A stretch of 64,000 nucleotides of DNA, taken from positions 1,878,519 to 1,942,518 of the forward strand of contig JAJEKV010000004.1 in assembly GCA_021234155.1 (NCBI GenBank), read 5' to 3'. The stretch is from Isoetes taiwanensis (Eukaryota; Streptophyta; Lycopodiopsida; Isoetales; Isoetaceae). The notes beneath the pieces are model-generated. The model was not told the DNA's origin and made no database searches. It saw nothing but the letters and a program-made list of their open reading frames with translations. Position 1 is the first letter of the stretch, and each line of letters opens with the position of its first letter. A program made the position numbers and the translations under genes. Positions 10,791 through 21,519 of the stretch are shown here, in pieces.

Positions 10791-11085
10791 AGCCAGCTAA
10801 CAAACAGGAGAAAACGGGCGATCAGAAAATAGTATACCACAAATGGACGGCTGCGATCACAAACCAATACTCCACACATATTATGAACAGCTCTAGAATA
10901 AGGAACCCGGGACCCAAGGTAAGGAGGAGGCTATGGCGACTGCGGCTCCATCATTTTTACTGAAGCTGATTGACCTCTGAAAGCAGCAGAAACCGGGGCC
11001 CATCAACCAGAAACGAAATTATCCACCAGAAACGAGAAATTGTGAAACCCATTCAGTTGGATTAAGCGGGACTCTGCGAGGGGCT
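10791..11085. promoter_or_regulatory. IMPL1: Probable upstream region of the IMPL1-like gene
   Basis: This ~300-base non-coding stretch lies between the probable IMPL1-like start and a possible divergent exon at 11086. No clear TATA box or named element is visible. The call is by position only. Confidence 0.3.
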
Positions 11086-11411
11086 GTGGAAAGAAGGAAA
11101 AACAATGGGGATCACGATGGAAAGGGAAGAATCAAAGGTGGCGTGCAGCCTTGCCTGGCCTGGGCTGGTGGCCCATCAAAGTATACCGCCCTTGCCCTGC
11201 ATTTGTTGGAAACGGGAGAAGGTATAAACACTTGGTCAAGAGCTTCCAAGAGCTTGCTGCGTAGCGCAAAGCTAATGCCGGATCCGCGCACAACGATCTC
11301 AAGGTAATTATATTTTGACAGATTTGGGTTTTGGGTTTCTGCGGGAAACTGGCATTTATTAAATTGAATCGTTTGGTTGTACTCTCCAACTGGAACTTTC
11401 GATGAAGCCAT
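11086..11411. other. Overlapping open frames on both strands, coding strand unclear
   Basis: On the + strand an ATG at 11086 gives a frame reading GGVQPCLAWAGGPSKYTA and ending at a good donor (CTCAAG|GTAATT after 11303). On the - strand a 99-codon frame starts at 11411 (MASSKVPVGEYNQTIQF) and stops at 11112. Both look protein-like and neither is recognised. The + version would be divergent from the IMPL1-like gene about 300 bases away. Confidence 0.25.
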
Positions 11412-13792
11412 TTACAAGCTCACTTTTGAACGCCGAGTTCCTTCCTGTGCAAGCCTTTTGATTCTCTCTTAAAATGTTCTACAATTTATCATTTTAGACT
11501 TTGAATTTTCGCTGACATTTTGGAACTGAGTCAATTTGCATTGATCGTTCATTACCCGCGCTTTAACTGCATCTGACATGCCTTCCATTTGATCAACTAC
11601 CACGCTTAATCAGTTCACTAAGGATATAACTCCCTTGATGATCAAATTGCTGTGCTATGGGAGGGTGTAAAATTTGTGTTAAAATTTCGGAAAATTTTTT
11701 CAAAACATATTCAAAAACATATACAATTCAGTTTGGCTAGATTTGAATGGAATATCAGTTTGGGAGAAAAACAGCGGGAGGTCCAGGAATTTTTAGGTTA
11801 TGGGCGTAGCAATGGCAAATTAATAACAAGAAAAAATTAGGCTTTGGTTTGTCGTTTACAAAGCAGAGATCAAAATTCTTGCCCGTGTTCAACTGGTTTA
11901 TTGTAGATTTTTGGAGCTTCTTTGACCAGAAGGGTAAAAGTATAAGCTTAGCTTTCCTTTCTGTTTATTTTTTCGTTGTTTGATAAGTTCGGATTATTTC
12001 AGAAGAACATACATACTCCTGTTTGAGTATATGTGTATTAAATCTGCTAAAACAACTCCACACGATCAAGAGTTATTCCAAAAATTGGCAACTTCTAGGG
12101 AATCTAGTAATATTGCCTTTCAGGTGCATGTAAGGTGTGAATATCATAACAGAGGCTAACCCTCAATTGCTCACATGGATATAAAGTGCAGCCAGGATAC
12201 ATGCTACTTGGCTCGGTTTCGCCTCTCTAAATGCAGGTTAAACTACACAATTCACCGGCGTCATCCAGCCACGCCTTGCCACATGGCGCTTGTTCATTTC
12301 TAGAATATTAAGCATGAACATCTGTGTGTTTTTATCGGGCATCTTGACCGGCTTTTACCCAGCCGTTATGTGGAACGAAACAACTCAAACGTTCGTGCTG
12401 GAACGGGAGCTGGCTGCCTCCAGCGGGCATCTCACAGCCTCTTTGGAGGTAGCAGGATAGGCTGTTCTTGGAAATGGCAGGCTCCATTCCGGCACTGGGA
12501 ATGCTCGAGTTATTGCTCCGGCATCGAGAAAGAATCCATGAGAGAAAACGCGGATCGATGGTATCAGAAACTCCAGGGCAAAGACTCCTATTTTTCATTC
12601 TTCTTGATTCTGAATGAGTTGCCACATAGCGATCGGTGATTGGATGATATCCAGAATGTTGATCGGCTTTCACCCTTGTTCATGTCCCCACCGCGTCACG
12701 CTGCGAGTTCTCGTTTATGCGGGGTATGCAATCTGAATTTGCTATCTTGTATATGAGATTTGCAAAATACTATAAGATTTAGGCGGAATCTTTATGTAAA
12801 TTGTTGATTTTATGCGTACAAAAATACAATTATGAGGGCTCTCGGCCCTTTTCACGTCACCCAGGTGTGAATATGCATCCCAGACAGGGTTTAAGGATTA
12901 CAATTTAAACATTGGACCCAGTAGTTTGTGTTAATTTAATATCGATAGTAGGTTATCTGTTGGTTTATTAATATCAGTAAAGTTATGTAGAGTTTAATTT
13001 TTTATATATTATTTGGATGTTAATGGTTTGTGTTGCAAAAAAAAATTTGGCCCTTGAGCTATAGGGACGTCTCCCAGAGTGTGACCACAGAATTTAGAAT
13101 TCAAACCCGAGAAAAAACTAGAAAAAACTTTTGACCTTCAGGGCCTTAGAATACTCCCCAGGTGTGACAAAAATTTAAATTCGAGCGGAAAAAAGCTAGG
13201 GTCGTTTAGAGGCTTTCATCACTGTAACTTTTGAATTTCATGTGTCAAGAAACTCAGAAATAGAACATAAGTATAAATTCTGGCCAAAGATAGAAATGAT
13301 TGATCCACGTTATTACGAAGTCCATAAAGTTTGCAACACCCATTACATAAAACATTTTTCAATGGAATTTAACGTGACCTTTGGCCTCCGTGGATTCTTG
13401 TGGTGAGAGCAGTGGGAAACTTTTACGCTTGTTATACCGAGGATCTAGGCAAATCGGAATTTAATAATAAGCACTCCAAAGTCTAAATCTTGGTAATTTT
13501 TTACAGCTTCATTGGAATGAGCCATAAAAGCGATATCCAATAAGCGCAATCTGTGTGTCAATTTGGTAGGATGAAAACCTATACCGACTGCCGAGAAATT
13601 CTTTGTTTTAGCGTATATAAGCTTAACTGACGTATCCATATCGCCACCGTCAAAAAGATCTCGGAGAGAACACCGTATGATAAAAATCGTCCTGACAGGC
13701 AGGGCTCTGGATCAAAGTTATGAAATAAGAAACTCATATGTATTTAGGCTGCACTACATGTGCGCCATGAGGCCCTGAGAACTTTATTTGCT
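11412..13792. other. No confident gene
   Basis: AT-rich sequence. Between 12332 and 12673 frames are open on both strands (113 codons on -, 89 codons on +), with no recognised motif and no clear splice partners. A frame at 13445-13639 on the - strand is equally anonymous. Confidence 0.35.
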
Positions 13793-13975
13793 GAGCCGTT
13801 TTCGGTTTATTGACCGTTGTCTGCCAGCGTACACGCAGGGGCTTTTGTGAGCCGTTTTGGTTTGATGACCGTTATACCTGCGTACCAAAAGAACTTTTGT
13901 TGTGAGCCGATGGTTATTGACCGTTGTCGCACACACACAAAAGGGCTTTGTTTGTGACCATTGGTTGGTGACATT
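13793..13975. repeat. ~55-bp tandem repeat, about 3.3 copies
   Basis: Units start at 13793, 13849, 13904 and 13956 with GAGCCG or GACCAT. Each holds a TTGACCGTT-like core followed by a CA-rich stretch and CTTTTGT. Copies are diverged, with small indels. Confidence 0.75.
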
Positions 13976-14321
13976 GGAAAAAGGCTAAAATCGATGGTTT
14001 GAGAGATAATTCTACAACTCACAGATGTACGCATTAAATGCGTCCATTTAGAATATCGTCTGAAATCATAGGAAGGCCTTGGTGGTACAAAAGCCACAAA
14101 GAAACCCCACATTATTATACATATATTTAATAACTAACCACAATCCACATTGAATGTTCGTGCTAAATGTGGGAATGAGGTTTCGGATGATGTTATGATG
14201 GCGTTGGTCAATTAGGTCTTGTTTTAGGGGTCAATTCAAGGTTTTTGTCTTGATTCTTGAGGAGGGTTGAGGATACCAGCAAGGTTCCTTCTGATTGCCA
14301 GGCTTCCGTTAGGCGGGGATA

Positions 14322-14977
14322 TTGGGTGGCGGATTCTGGTACCCTTTCTTATACCCCGCCCATTTCTTACAGTTTGAAGAGCAGATCTTAGTTCCCATTT
14401 GCGGAGCTCTGAATCTCGAGATTATGCATGCAGACCTGGTCTGGGAGGAGGATGGGCTCTGGAGTAGTCTGTGCGCCCGGCTTTTCTTGAGCACAGGCCC
14501 TATGGGTATGGGCAGCCTATTCCATCATGTTACGGATCACGAAGAGCAGATCTATTTTTAATGGATGCGAAGACGGGGAACTTGAAATTAACTCACCAGA
14601 TCTACCTCTGTAAGCCAAAGCTAAGCGGGCCCGGAAGCTATGATGAAGCTATGGCTATGGGCCGAAGCTCCCATTTGAAGCTATGGCAGGCCCAGGCTAT
14701 GATGAAGCTATGTGGCCTGCTAAGCCCATTTGAAGCTCTGAGGGCGAGATTGAGGCCAGCACGGATCTCTACTATGGCGGAGCTAGGAGCTGGCACTGCG
14801 TCGGCCGGCCCGATCTTTGCGGATACAAGCGGCACCACGGCACTCATAAATCCAAAATTACCCATAATGAGAACCATCTCAATCGAGAAATCTCTTATCT
14901 CTTATATATATCACAATTTCTTGTGGCAGTCATGCGTAGCTAGTTTTCTTCTTTTCTTGTGTAAGAGATTTAGATAG
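14322..14977 (+). other. Long anonymous open frames with internal short repeats
   Basis: A 79-codon frame (14322-14561) overlaps a 168-codon frame (14471-14977). The longer one begins MRPAFLEHRPYGYG and contains ATASAG-like low-complexity parts. The segment 14638-14735 holds repeated TATGATGAAGCTATG and CCCATTTGAAGCT motifs, which argues for repeat-derived sequence. The opposite strand is also open (14638-14877). I recognise no domain. Confidence 0.2.
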
Positions 14978-15420
14978 TTTGGACTAGCTAATTAGCAATG
15001 AAGAATTAATAACTTCGTCGATTTAGCTTAATTGTACTTAAATTTAGAATTTAAAAAGCTTGGGATATGCATTTTGGGATCGTAATAGATTGGCAATACC
15101 TTTGGATTAGCACATTGTATATTTGTATGCATTTTAGACTGCTTTGTTGACTTATTCTTTGAAATGGACACACAACCATTAGATAAGCTATATTATTGCC
15201 TGTGCCCATAACTCATTTTGTTGGTAGGTAAATGATTTTTGAGTCTAGCTGATTCAGCTAAGAGGTAGAGTTCAAAATATAGTTATATTGCCCAGTAGTC
15301 TACGTGCCTTAAACTCAGAACTTTTTGTCGGCCAGTGAGAAAGTTAAAAAAAAGAACATAAAGAAAAGAGACTAAAGTTTATGCCTCAAGTACCAGCTCA
15401 TATGGTGGGGGTGATCACAG

Positions 15421-15585
15421 CCGATTTCTTTTATGCGATCTTTTGTATTGGAGTTGAACCTTCATGATATTAAATCGTTGACCCGGAACTTGGCAACGTT
15501 CTTGCCGGAATGCATGAAGTCTCTACAAGTACGGAGAAAACAATATTTGGAATCTGCTCTAGAGATTTCCACTAGAAGACAACGC
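15421..15585 (+). CDS. Splice-bounded coding exon, unidentified gene
   Basis: Acceptor GATCACAG precedes 15421 and donor ACGC|GTGAGT follows 15585. The exon is exactly 55 codons in phase 0/0: PISFMRSFVLELNLHDIK, then TRNLATFLPECMKSLQ and VRRKQYLESALEISTRRQR. It looks helical, with a basic end. Exons at 16439 and 16592 lie on the same strand with compatible splice signals, so this is probably one gene. No family recognised. Confidence 0.5.
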
Positions 15586-16106
15586 GTGAGTTTGTGAGTT
15601 TTATTTGTCGTCGCATGATTTTGCCCCAGCTCAGATACTGGCGGACTTCATAGAAGATTCTTTGCTTGGACTTCATATCATGGATACTTTGTATATTTTG
15701 AAGGATGAAATAATGTAATGTGTGTATCTGTATAAAACCACTAATTGTTTCAGTGCATTTTGATAATCTAATTATGTCTCACTTGTTGCATTTCTATGTA
15801 ATGGTTCAACCAGGGTAAAGCGACATAATATGTGAAAGCCATATTTTTAACATATGTTAAAATATCCCATTGCTAGTGAAAGAACAAATAGTGAAATTAA
15901 TTCCTTTTAGATAATAATGTGGCAGTTGATTAGCAATTTTGATTGAATAATCAGTTGGCGTACTTGCTTGTTTTCGAAGCTTATGACATACAGAGTTCTC
16001 ACTATATGATGTGTAAAGTTTTATGTTGTTTGGATTTTTTAACAAAAGGGATTAAGTGGGAAGTTAAAATGTTTTTCTAGTCTTCTATTATCATCAATTC
16101 AAATAC

Positions 16107-16130
16107 AATTCTATTCTATTCTATTCTATT
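16107..16130. repeat. ATTCT pentanucleotide microsatellite
   Basis: Four to five copies of ATTCT are flanked by near-identical TATTATCATCAAT segments on both sides. Confidence 0.9.
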
Positions 16131-16438
16131 ATCATCAATGCAAATGTTATTAAGGGATGAACTTCCTTTACACTTTTACGGTGCGTCGGGAACTTTGAAT
16201 GATAACATCAGGTAATAATTTTTTGTTTAGAGGTCCTCATTTTTTGTCTTTCTATGTTAGCCTAATTCGCATGCAGACATATCAAGTTTGATCATGGCTA
16301 CAGATTACGCAAGTTTTCTATAAAAAATATAAGTAGAAAGCGAAACGGTTTCAATGTTGCATGACATGTCATAATCCTTCCCTCACGAGGTTTTGGGTGA
16401 AACTTCTTTGCTGAGCGTTGGCATTTTTATATTTGCAG

Positions 16439-16503
16439 GAGCCTCAAGGCTTCCACCTGGTGGACTTGCTGCATTGAATCCTAAGCTTACAATGGTTCGA
16501 AAG
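16439..16503 (+). CDS. Splice-bounded coding exon, same unidentified gene
   Basis: Acceptor ATTTGCAG and donor CGAAAG|GTCAGA enclose 65 bases: two bases completing a split codon, then 21 codons reading ASRLPPGGLAALNPKLTMVRK. The end phase (0) matches the start phase of the exon at 16592. The proline- and glycine-rich loop followed by a basic end is not a motif I can name. Confidence 0.5.
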
Positions 16504-16591
16504 GTCAGATTTTATAATTTACATCTCTTGTTGATTGACATGTTTATAGAAAAATTGAATTGAATCTTTTGCGACGTAACTTTCCAAATAG

Positions 16592-16765
16592 TACAAAATG
16601 GAACTTCCTACAACTATGAATTCTATATCTACTGAGGCCATTTGCCATGATGGGGATAACTCTTTACAGAAATACTCAGACTTGCCAAATGGTATGACTT
16701 GTGCCAAACATTCTCCTCCAAATTTGCCTCCATATTCTTCTTCTTTGGCACTTGCATGTCGACAA
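16592..16765 (+). CDS. Splice-bounded coding exon, same unidentified gene
   Basis: Acceptor CAAATAG and a strong donor CGACAA|GTAAGT enclose exactly 58 codons in phase 0/0. The translation runs from YKMELPTTMNSISTEAICHD to LPPYSSSLALACRQ and is Ser/Pro-rich, like a disordered linker in a regulatory protein. Joined to the 16439 exon it stays in frame. The intron between them is 88 bases. Confidence 0.52.
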
Positions 16766-16794
16766 GTAAGTATTATTCTATCACGGTATTGTAT

Positions 16795-16925
16795 CCCCTT
16801 TTTTACATTGTTCCTCAACTTTGATTTCTATTGCGGCACACTGATTGATTCCATTGCGGCGCGGTGATCCATCAAGCCGCTGAGAGTAGGATGATGAGGA
16901 TGTCGGGAAATCCCTCATCATCTTA
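16795..16925 (+). repeat. Dispersed repeat copy sharing sequence with 20520-20660
   Basis: The stretch with CATTGCGGC, TGATTGATTCCATTGC and GATGATGAGGATGT recurs about 3.7 kb downstream in the same orientation, with moderate divergence. It is probably the edge of a retroelement family, and it contains the hairpin listed next. Confidence 0.6.
16890..16922. repeat. Perfect 10-bp inverted repeat (hairpin)
   Basis: GATGATGAGG at 16890-16899 pairs perfectly with CCTCATCATC at 16913-16922 across a 13-base loop. The related copy near 20634 keeps the left arm but has a mutated right arm. Confidence 0.85.
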
Positions 16926-19208
16926 TGAGTTCTGAGATCAAATCTTCCCCGGGATCATCCTTTAATCTTCCTTGTGGTACTTTCTGCATTATCCATTGTT
17001 TGTCATATCTCAAGTTTTCCTTTTTTTCTTTATCTTACTGCCATCTTATTTTTCAATGGTTTTGCCTTTGTCTCACGCTCCATATTCAGCGCTGCTTTGT
17101 AGAATCACTGCGAGAAAATACTTCTTGAATATTTTACCGAGAGCCGACTGGCTTGACCCTCCATCTCATTCTACCCTTCTTGCGATGAATTTGTTGACAA
17201 ATAACCACGAAGGCTTTGTCCTTGTTGCCTTTGCCTCAAAACTCACAGTTCTTCGAACAAAGAATAGAAGGTTTAGGCGCCTTTGATTCTTCCCTTACGA
17301 AGATCTACAAAGCGAGAGATGAGCAGAGAAGGAGAAAGAAAATAAAACGTTCTTCTAGCGAGAAATGGTGCGGAATAAAATATTAATTCTTTTGGATACA
17401 CAGCAGGAGCCTGTCCCTCACGATCTGTCAGTCACAGTGCACCGGTCTTGCGCCACGCACCCGATGCTTTAGCTGCTTCCGCAAATCCTAAGCCGACCCT
17501 GCACTCTTTGCTTTCTGTCGACCCAAGAAAGAAAGAAAGACATAATACCATTCACACTTTTGTAAGATTTGGCATCTGCTCTGTCATATCGAAATCACCG
17601 TCTCCAGCATTGAATCATTATACATAAAAGCTTCAAGCATTAAAAAAAAAAAACAATATTGCCAAGCTCTTACACATGAAGGGAGGATGGGTGGGAGTCA
17701 AGGGCTGAGGAGGAGAATGGAGTGGGGAAGTCAATGAAGGCATGAAATAGCGATCCCAAGCTGAGGCAGGAGCCCCGAGAGTAAATACAGTGATGCATGC
17801 ATATGGGAGAAGACTCATGTTCCCGCCCACTTGAAATTCCGTCAGGTAAACCGGATCGATGCTGGAATAAAGGCTCATGAAAAGCAGGACAAAAAGCTCA
17901 AAATAAAGATATACGCACTCATAAGCGTTTTGCCATAGATCTGACCATGTTGCTTTTGATTAGCGAGAGGTGAAGGCACTGAAAATCGGTCTCTGCCTCC
18001 TATAAGCCTCAACAATCTACACAGACAACAATGGGATTTCTTAGAAGTAGAATAAATTGAGTGGAATAAAAGCAGTTTCAGGTTAAGAAAACCGGGCGAC
18101 AGCGAGGATATCGGAGAACTCAATTTCCTAAAATACGAAAATGGTCTCTGAAATGATAAGCGACACTCAATCATTAGCGATCAACTCTTTTACTTGGAGT
18201 CAAGCCAGTGCGGTCGGTTTTACCCTTAAACTTAGAACATTTACTCGATTGGACATCGGGGCGTGAATCCGCCAGCGGCCACCTCTTCGTCGGCTTCTCC
18301 ATTAAAAGCTTCCAACAACTTGGTCCTCCGCAATACCCCACGAGCGATCTCAGTAATCCCGATTGGACTGTTGCAGCTTTTCCTGTGCCTGGTTGGCTGC
18401 CATCTGCATCAAACCAACTTTCGGCTGCGGATCAATTCAAAGCAGCCTTACGGCTTCGATGTAGCTCTCTCATTCGCTTTTCCTTCTTGGCGTCCATTAA
18501 TTCCCAATCTTGCTGTTTCCTTTTTAGCAACAAGTGTCCAATTATTACTCATACCAAATGTTTCTTATTATGAAATGTGGCATGTCCATAATTCCCAACA
18601 TTGATTTTGTGGTGGCGGGTACTGACAAACCACCAAAAATATGATTGAAGGATGAACAAACGAGAGTCATGAACCTCGGGTTCTTTTCGTTCAATTTCAT
18701 AACCTCTTAAGATTTTCTTATATATAAAAGTTGACCCTGCATGGCCTTGATAAGTTTGTTTTAGAACTGCTTTTGTATTGTACTTGATTGATAATTTTAA
18801 CATTCTCACAAGACATCTCTAGCAATGCATGTTGAATCTAGGCTAGATCCAGCGCAAAATATTTGCGCGGAGGTCCACTAATTGGACAATGTTTTGTTAC
18901 TGTGCTGGAGTATATGCAAATAACTACTCATTGTTGAGACTGAAATTGTTTTTGGTGTTTTGCTTTGATCCTTATGCATGCTCCCAGGTTTACACTCCAT
19001 GAAATCCTCATACATTTTGGCACTTCATGTACAAGCTCTCTTTACTTGAGATTAAGAAGAAAGGGCTCACCCTTGCTTACACCTTTTTCTTTGCAAAACA
19101 TACGTAAGAAGAATCTACCATATACTGTGCCCCCATGTTTTTGCAAGAAAAGGCCGATTCTTCTTTGCTCAGATTCCTTCTATCTTTTTATGCCATGTTT
19201 CTTTCCAG
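16926..19208. other. No confident gene; several protein-like frames
   Basis: On the - strand, frames at 17633-17878 (VYLTEFQVGGNMSLLPYA) and 17875-18174 overlap end to end in different frames and look like pieces of one hydrophobic protein. On the + strand, 18208-18604 has two overlapping frames over 100 codons. None is recognised. A short AAAG repeat sits near 17526. Confidence 0.25.
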
Positions 19209-19298
19209 TTCATCGCCTGTCTCATGCCATCATAATAGCCCGAGCATACTCTGGTGCAAAGAAAAGCCGATCAGAAGCAAAGCGGGTGCTTGAAGATG
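19209..19298 (+). CDS. Possible coding exon, unidentified
   Basis: Acceptor CTTTCCAG and donor GATG|GTAGCC enclose 90 bases with one open frame: HRLSHAIIIARAYSGAKKSR, then SEAKRVLEDG, an Ala/Arg/Lys-rich helix. The phase would need a partner exon ending after one base of a codon, and no such partner is assigned. The other two frames contain stops. Confidence 0.35.
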
Positions 19299-20660
19299 GT
19301 AGCCTCTTCTCCCCGTTTCTTGCCCATAACTTTTTTTCCCTCTCTTTTACTAACCAAGTTTTCCTTGACCATTTTTGTCTTTAATTTTTTTACCACGTTC
19401 TTCCTTTTCTTTATCTATTCATCCATTGCAAATGTTTTATCATTTTTCACCATGCTCTCATTATTATCTACTTCCTTATCACATTTGCTTTACTTATTAT
19501 TTTTGTTTCTTATTACTTGTAGCCGTACGCTTGCACACATTATTGCAATTTTTTGCACCTTCACATATCTTATCTTGCCACTTCTTTATTGTGAGAAAAA
19601 TTATCATTTGCCTTCTTACACACCTTATTGGACACTTTGGCTAGCAACGTGACACATTTTTGTTTGTGCGACTTTATCTCACCATCCCCCAATATCTTTA
19701 TGACATAGCCCCTTCGCATTTTTAAGCCCTACCCCAAGGCCAAATACCACCATCATTTTTTCAAGATCTTTCCCATGGCACATAAGTTACATTTTGGTGT
19801 TGGAGTACACCTTTAAAACTCCAAAATATTATCTTCTTCAAATAGTTTTGGAGGGTCTGTTGGTGGGACCCGTAAAACCCCCAAATTAGCTCATCTTTTT
19901 GCCAAAGAAGACTAAATTAGTGTACTTAAATGTGAAAAGTGTAGAAGTCAGTGGCCGAGGGTTCCGGCCACATCTTTTTGTTTGTGCGTGATATTGACCC
20001 GATTTTTGACAAATCGGGGTCAACATAGAAGAACACTACCAAGGTCTAAAGGGGAGGTGAAGATCAAGGGCCTAGATTAATTTGTGCTTCTTGTTAGAAT
20101 CCAAGAGCCAATATTAAGTTGTAGTTTTTAAGCAAAAAAACAAAATTGGTTAAGGAGAAGGAGAAGACAAAAAAACAAAGGATTGATGAGGTGTAAAAAA
20201 GGAGTGCCAAGATGATGACACATGGATGGTCAAGATTTGTTCAAAAATTTATAAATATCTTGAGGGGACTTGTTCTCCTCCTCTTGGGCTCTAGAATCTC
20301 ACATGGAGCAAGGGTAGTGGCAGCCCTGGGAAGATGGTGTCAGAGACCTCTTCCCTCATGCAAGATGTCTTGAAGCTTTGTATTATCTTATTTTCTTGAA
20401 TAAAGTGATACAACCCATTTTTATCTTCCACATTTTTTCATATTTCTACACTTTCTATTTTCTACAATTTCCTATTTATTCATTCTCATGTTTTCCAATT
20501 CTCCATATTTTTTTCTTATTGTTTCCTATTTTTTTTACCATTGTTCCTCCACGATTTTTTCCATTGCAGCCGCACCTGATTGATTTCCATTGCAGCAGCA
20601 CTTGATTGATCCCATCCATGCCTTTGGTGCCAGATGATGAGGATGTAGGAAATCTGTCAT
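19299..20660. other. T-rich non-coding stretch with LTR-like character
   Basis: A pyrimidine-rich region (19300-19700) is followed by sequence with two hairpins and, from 20520, the repeat shared with 16795-16925. Short frames are low-complexity. It may be a degenerate LTR, but I cannot find matching ends. Confidence 0.35.
19951..20023. repeat. Two adjacent strong hairpins
   Basis: GTGGCCG at 19951-19957 pairs with CGGCCAC at 19965-19971 across 7 bases. TTGACCCGATTT at 19994-20005 pairs with AAATCGGGGTCAA at 20011-20023 with one bulged G. Confidence 0.75.
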
Positions 20661-21345
20661 CACTTATCCACGACTATCTACAATACTCTAGAACAATCAA
20701 GAACATTCTAGAATCTTTTAGAACTTCCTAGAACTAAGATTCCCCTGGGTTCTATAAGAATTTATAAAGAATCCCTTAGATTCCTTTAGATTTCCTTAGA
20801 CTCCCTTAGATTTTATGAGATCGCCCTGGGTTCCCTTACATTATATGAGATTCAAATAGATTTTATGAAGATTTTCCTAGACTTCCTTCTAAGACTTCAT
20901 CAAGATTCTCTTAGATTCCTCTAGATTTTAAGAGATTCCCTTACTTATGAATATTTCTTAGATTCCTTTACATTTTATGAGATTTTATTAGATTCTCTTA
21001 GATTCTCCTAGATCTTTTACAATCTAGGACTTTCAAAATTAGTTGGAAACTTTTAGAACATCCTAGAACTTTCTGAAAATATTTCCTTATATTCCATTAC
21101 ATTCCCATAGATTTCTTTACATTCTAGAACTTATTAGAACAATTTGAAACTTTCCAAAAGGATTCCCTTAGATTCTCTTTCATTCTACAAACTTCTAGAA
21201 CTTTCTAGAAGATTTCCCTTAGATTCCCCCTAGATTCTCTTATATTTTAAAACTTTTTGAATTGTCTAAAATATTTTGGAACTTTATAGAGCATTCTAGA
21301 ATTTTCTAGAGCCTTCCAGAACATTCTAGAACTATTTAAAATATT
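20660..21345. repeat. Degenerate AT-rich array with 10-bp TTCnnGAA periodicity
   Basis: Nearly 700 bases are built from variants of TTCTAGAA and CCTTAGATTCC. Three clusters keep strict 10-base spacing of TTCnnGAA: 20701-20733, 21193-21210 and 21294-21331. TTCnnGAAnn repeats are the core of heat-shock elements. Whether they bind anything here is unknown; the array could simply be a satellite. Confidence 0.7.
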
Positions 21346-21419
21346 ATATTATATTTTATATTAATTAAAATAACCCTTAAGTATGTTTGAAACATTAATT
21401 ATATTATTGAACTAATACT

Positions 21420-21472
21420 TGGTTTAGTGGTTATAATGGGGGGCTGAGAGGCAATAGTTAGGGTTCAAATCC
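21420..21472 (+). other. tRNA-derived internal promoter (SINE head)
   Basis: TGGTTTAGTGG at 21420-21430 fits the polymerase III box A consensus. GGTTCAAATCC at 21462-21472 fits box B. The 42-base start-to-start spacing is that of a tRNA gene. The would-be acceptor stem does not pair, so this is a SINE head or a decayed tRNA copy rather than a working tRNA. Confidence 0.6.
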
Positions 21473-21519
21473 CTCAAACAATATAAAATTTTGTAAAAGC
21501 CTCTCCTAATGGGTCGAGC

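Noticed and set aside
14471-14977. A real 168-codon gene
   Set aside because: The opposite strand is also open, internal short repeats dominate, and no motif or splice context supports coding. It is kept only as an anonymous frame.
21420-21490. A functional tRNA gene
   Set aside because: Boxes A and B match, but the acceptor ends do not pair and the T-stem has a mismatch, so no tRNA fold is supported.
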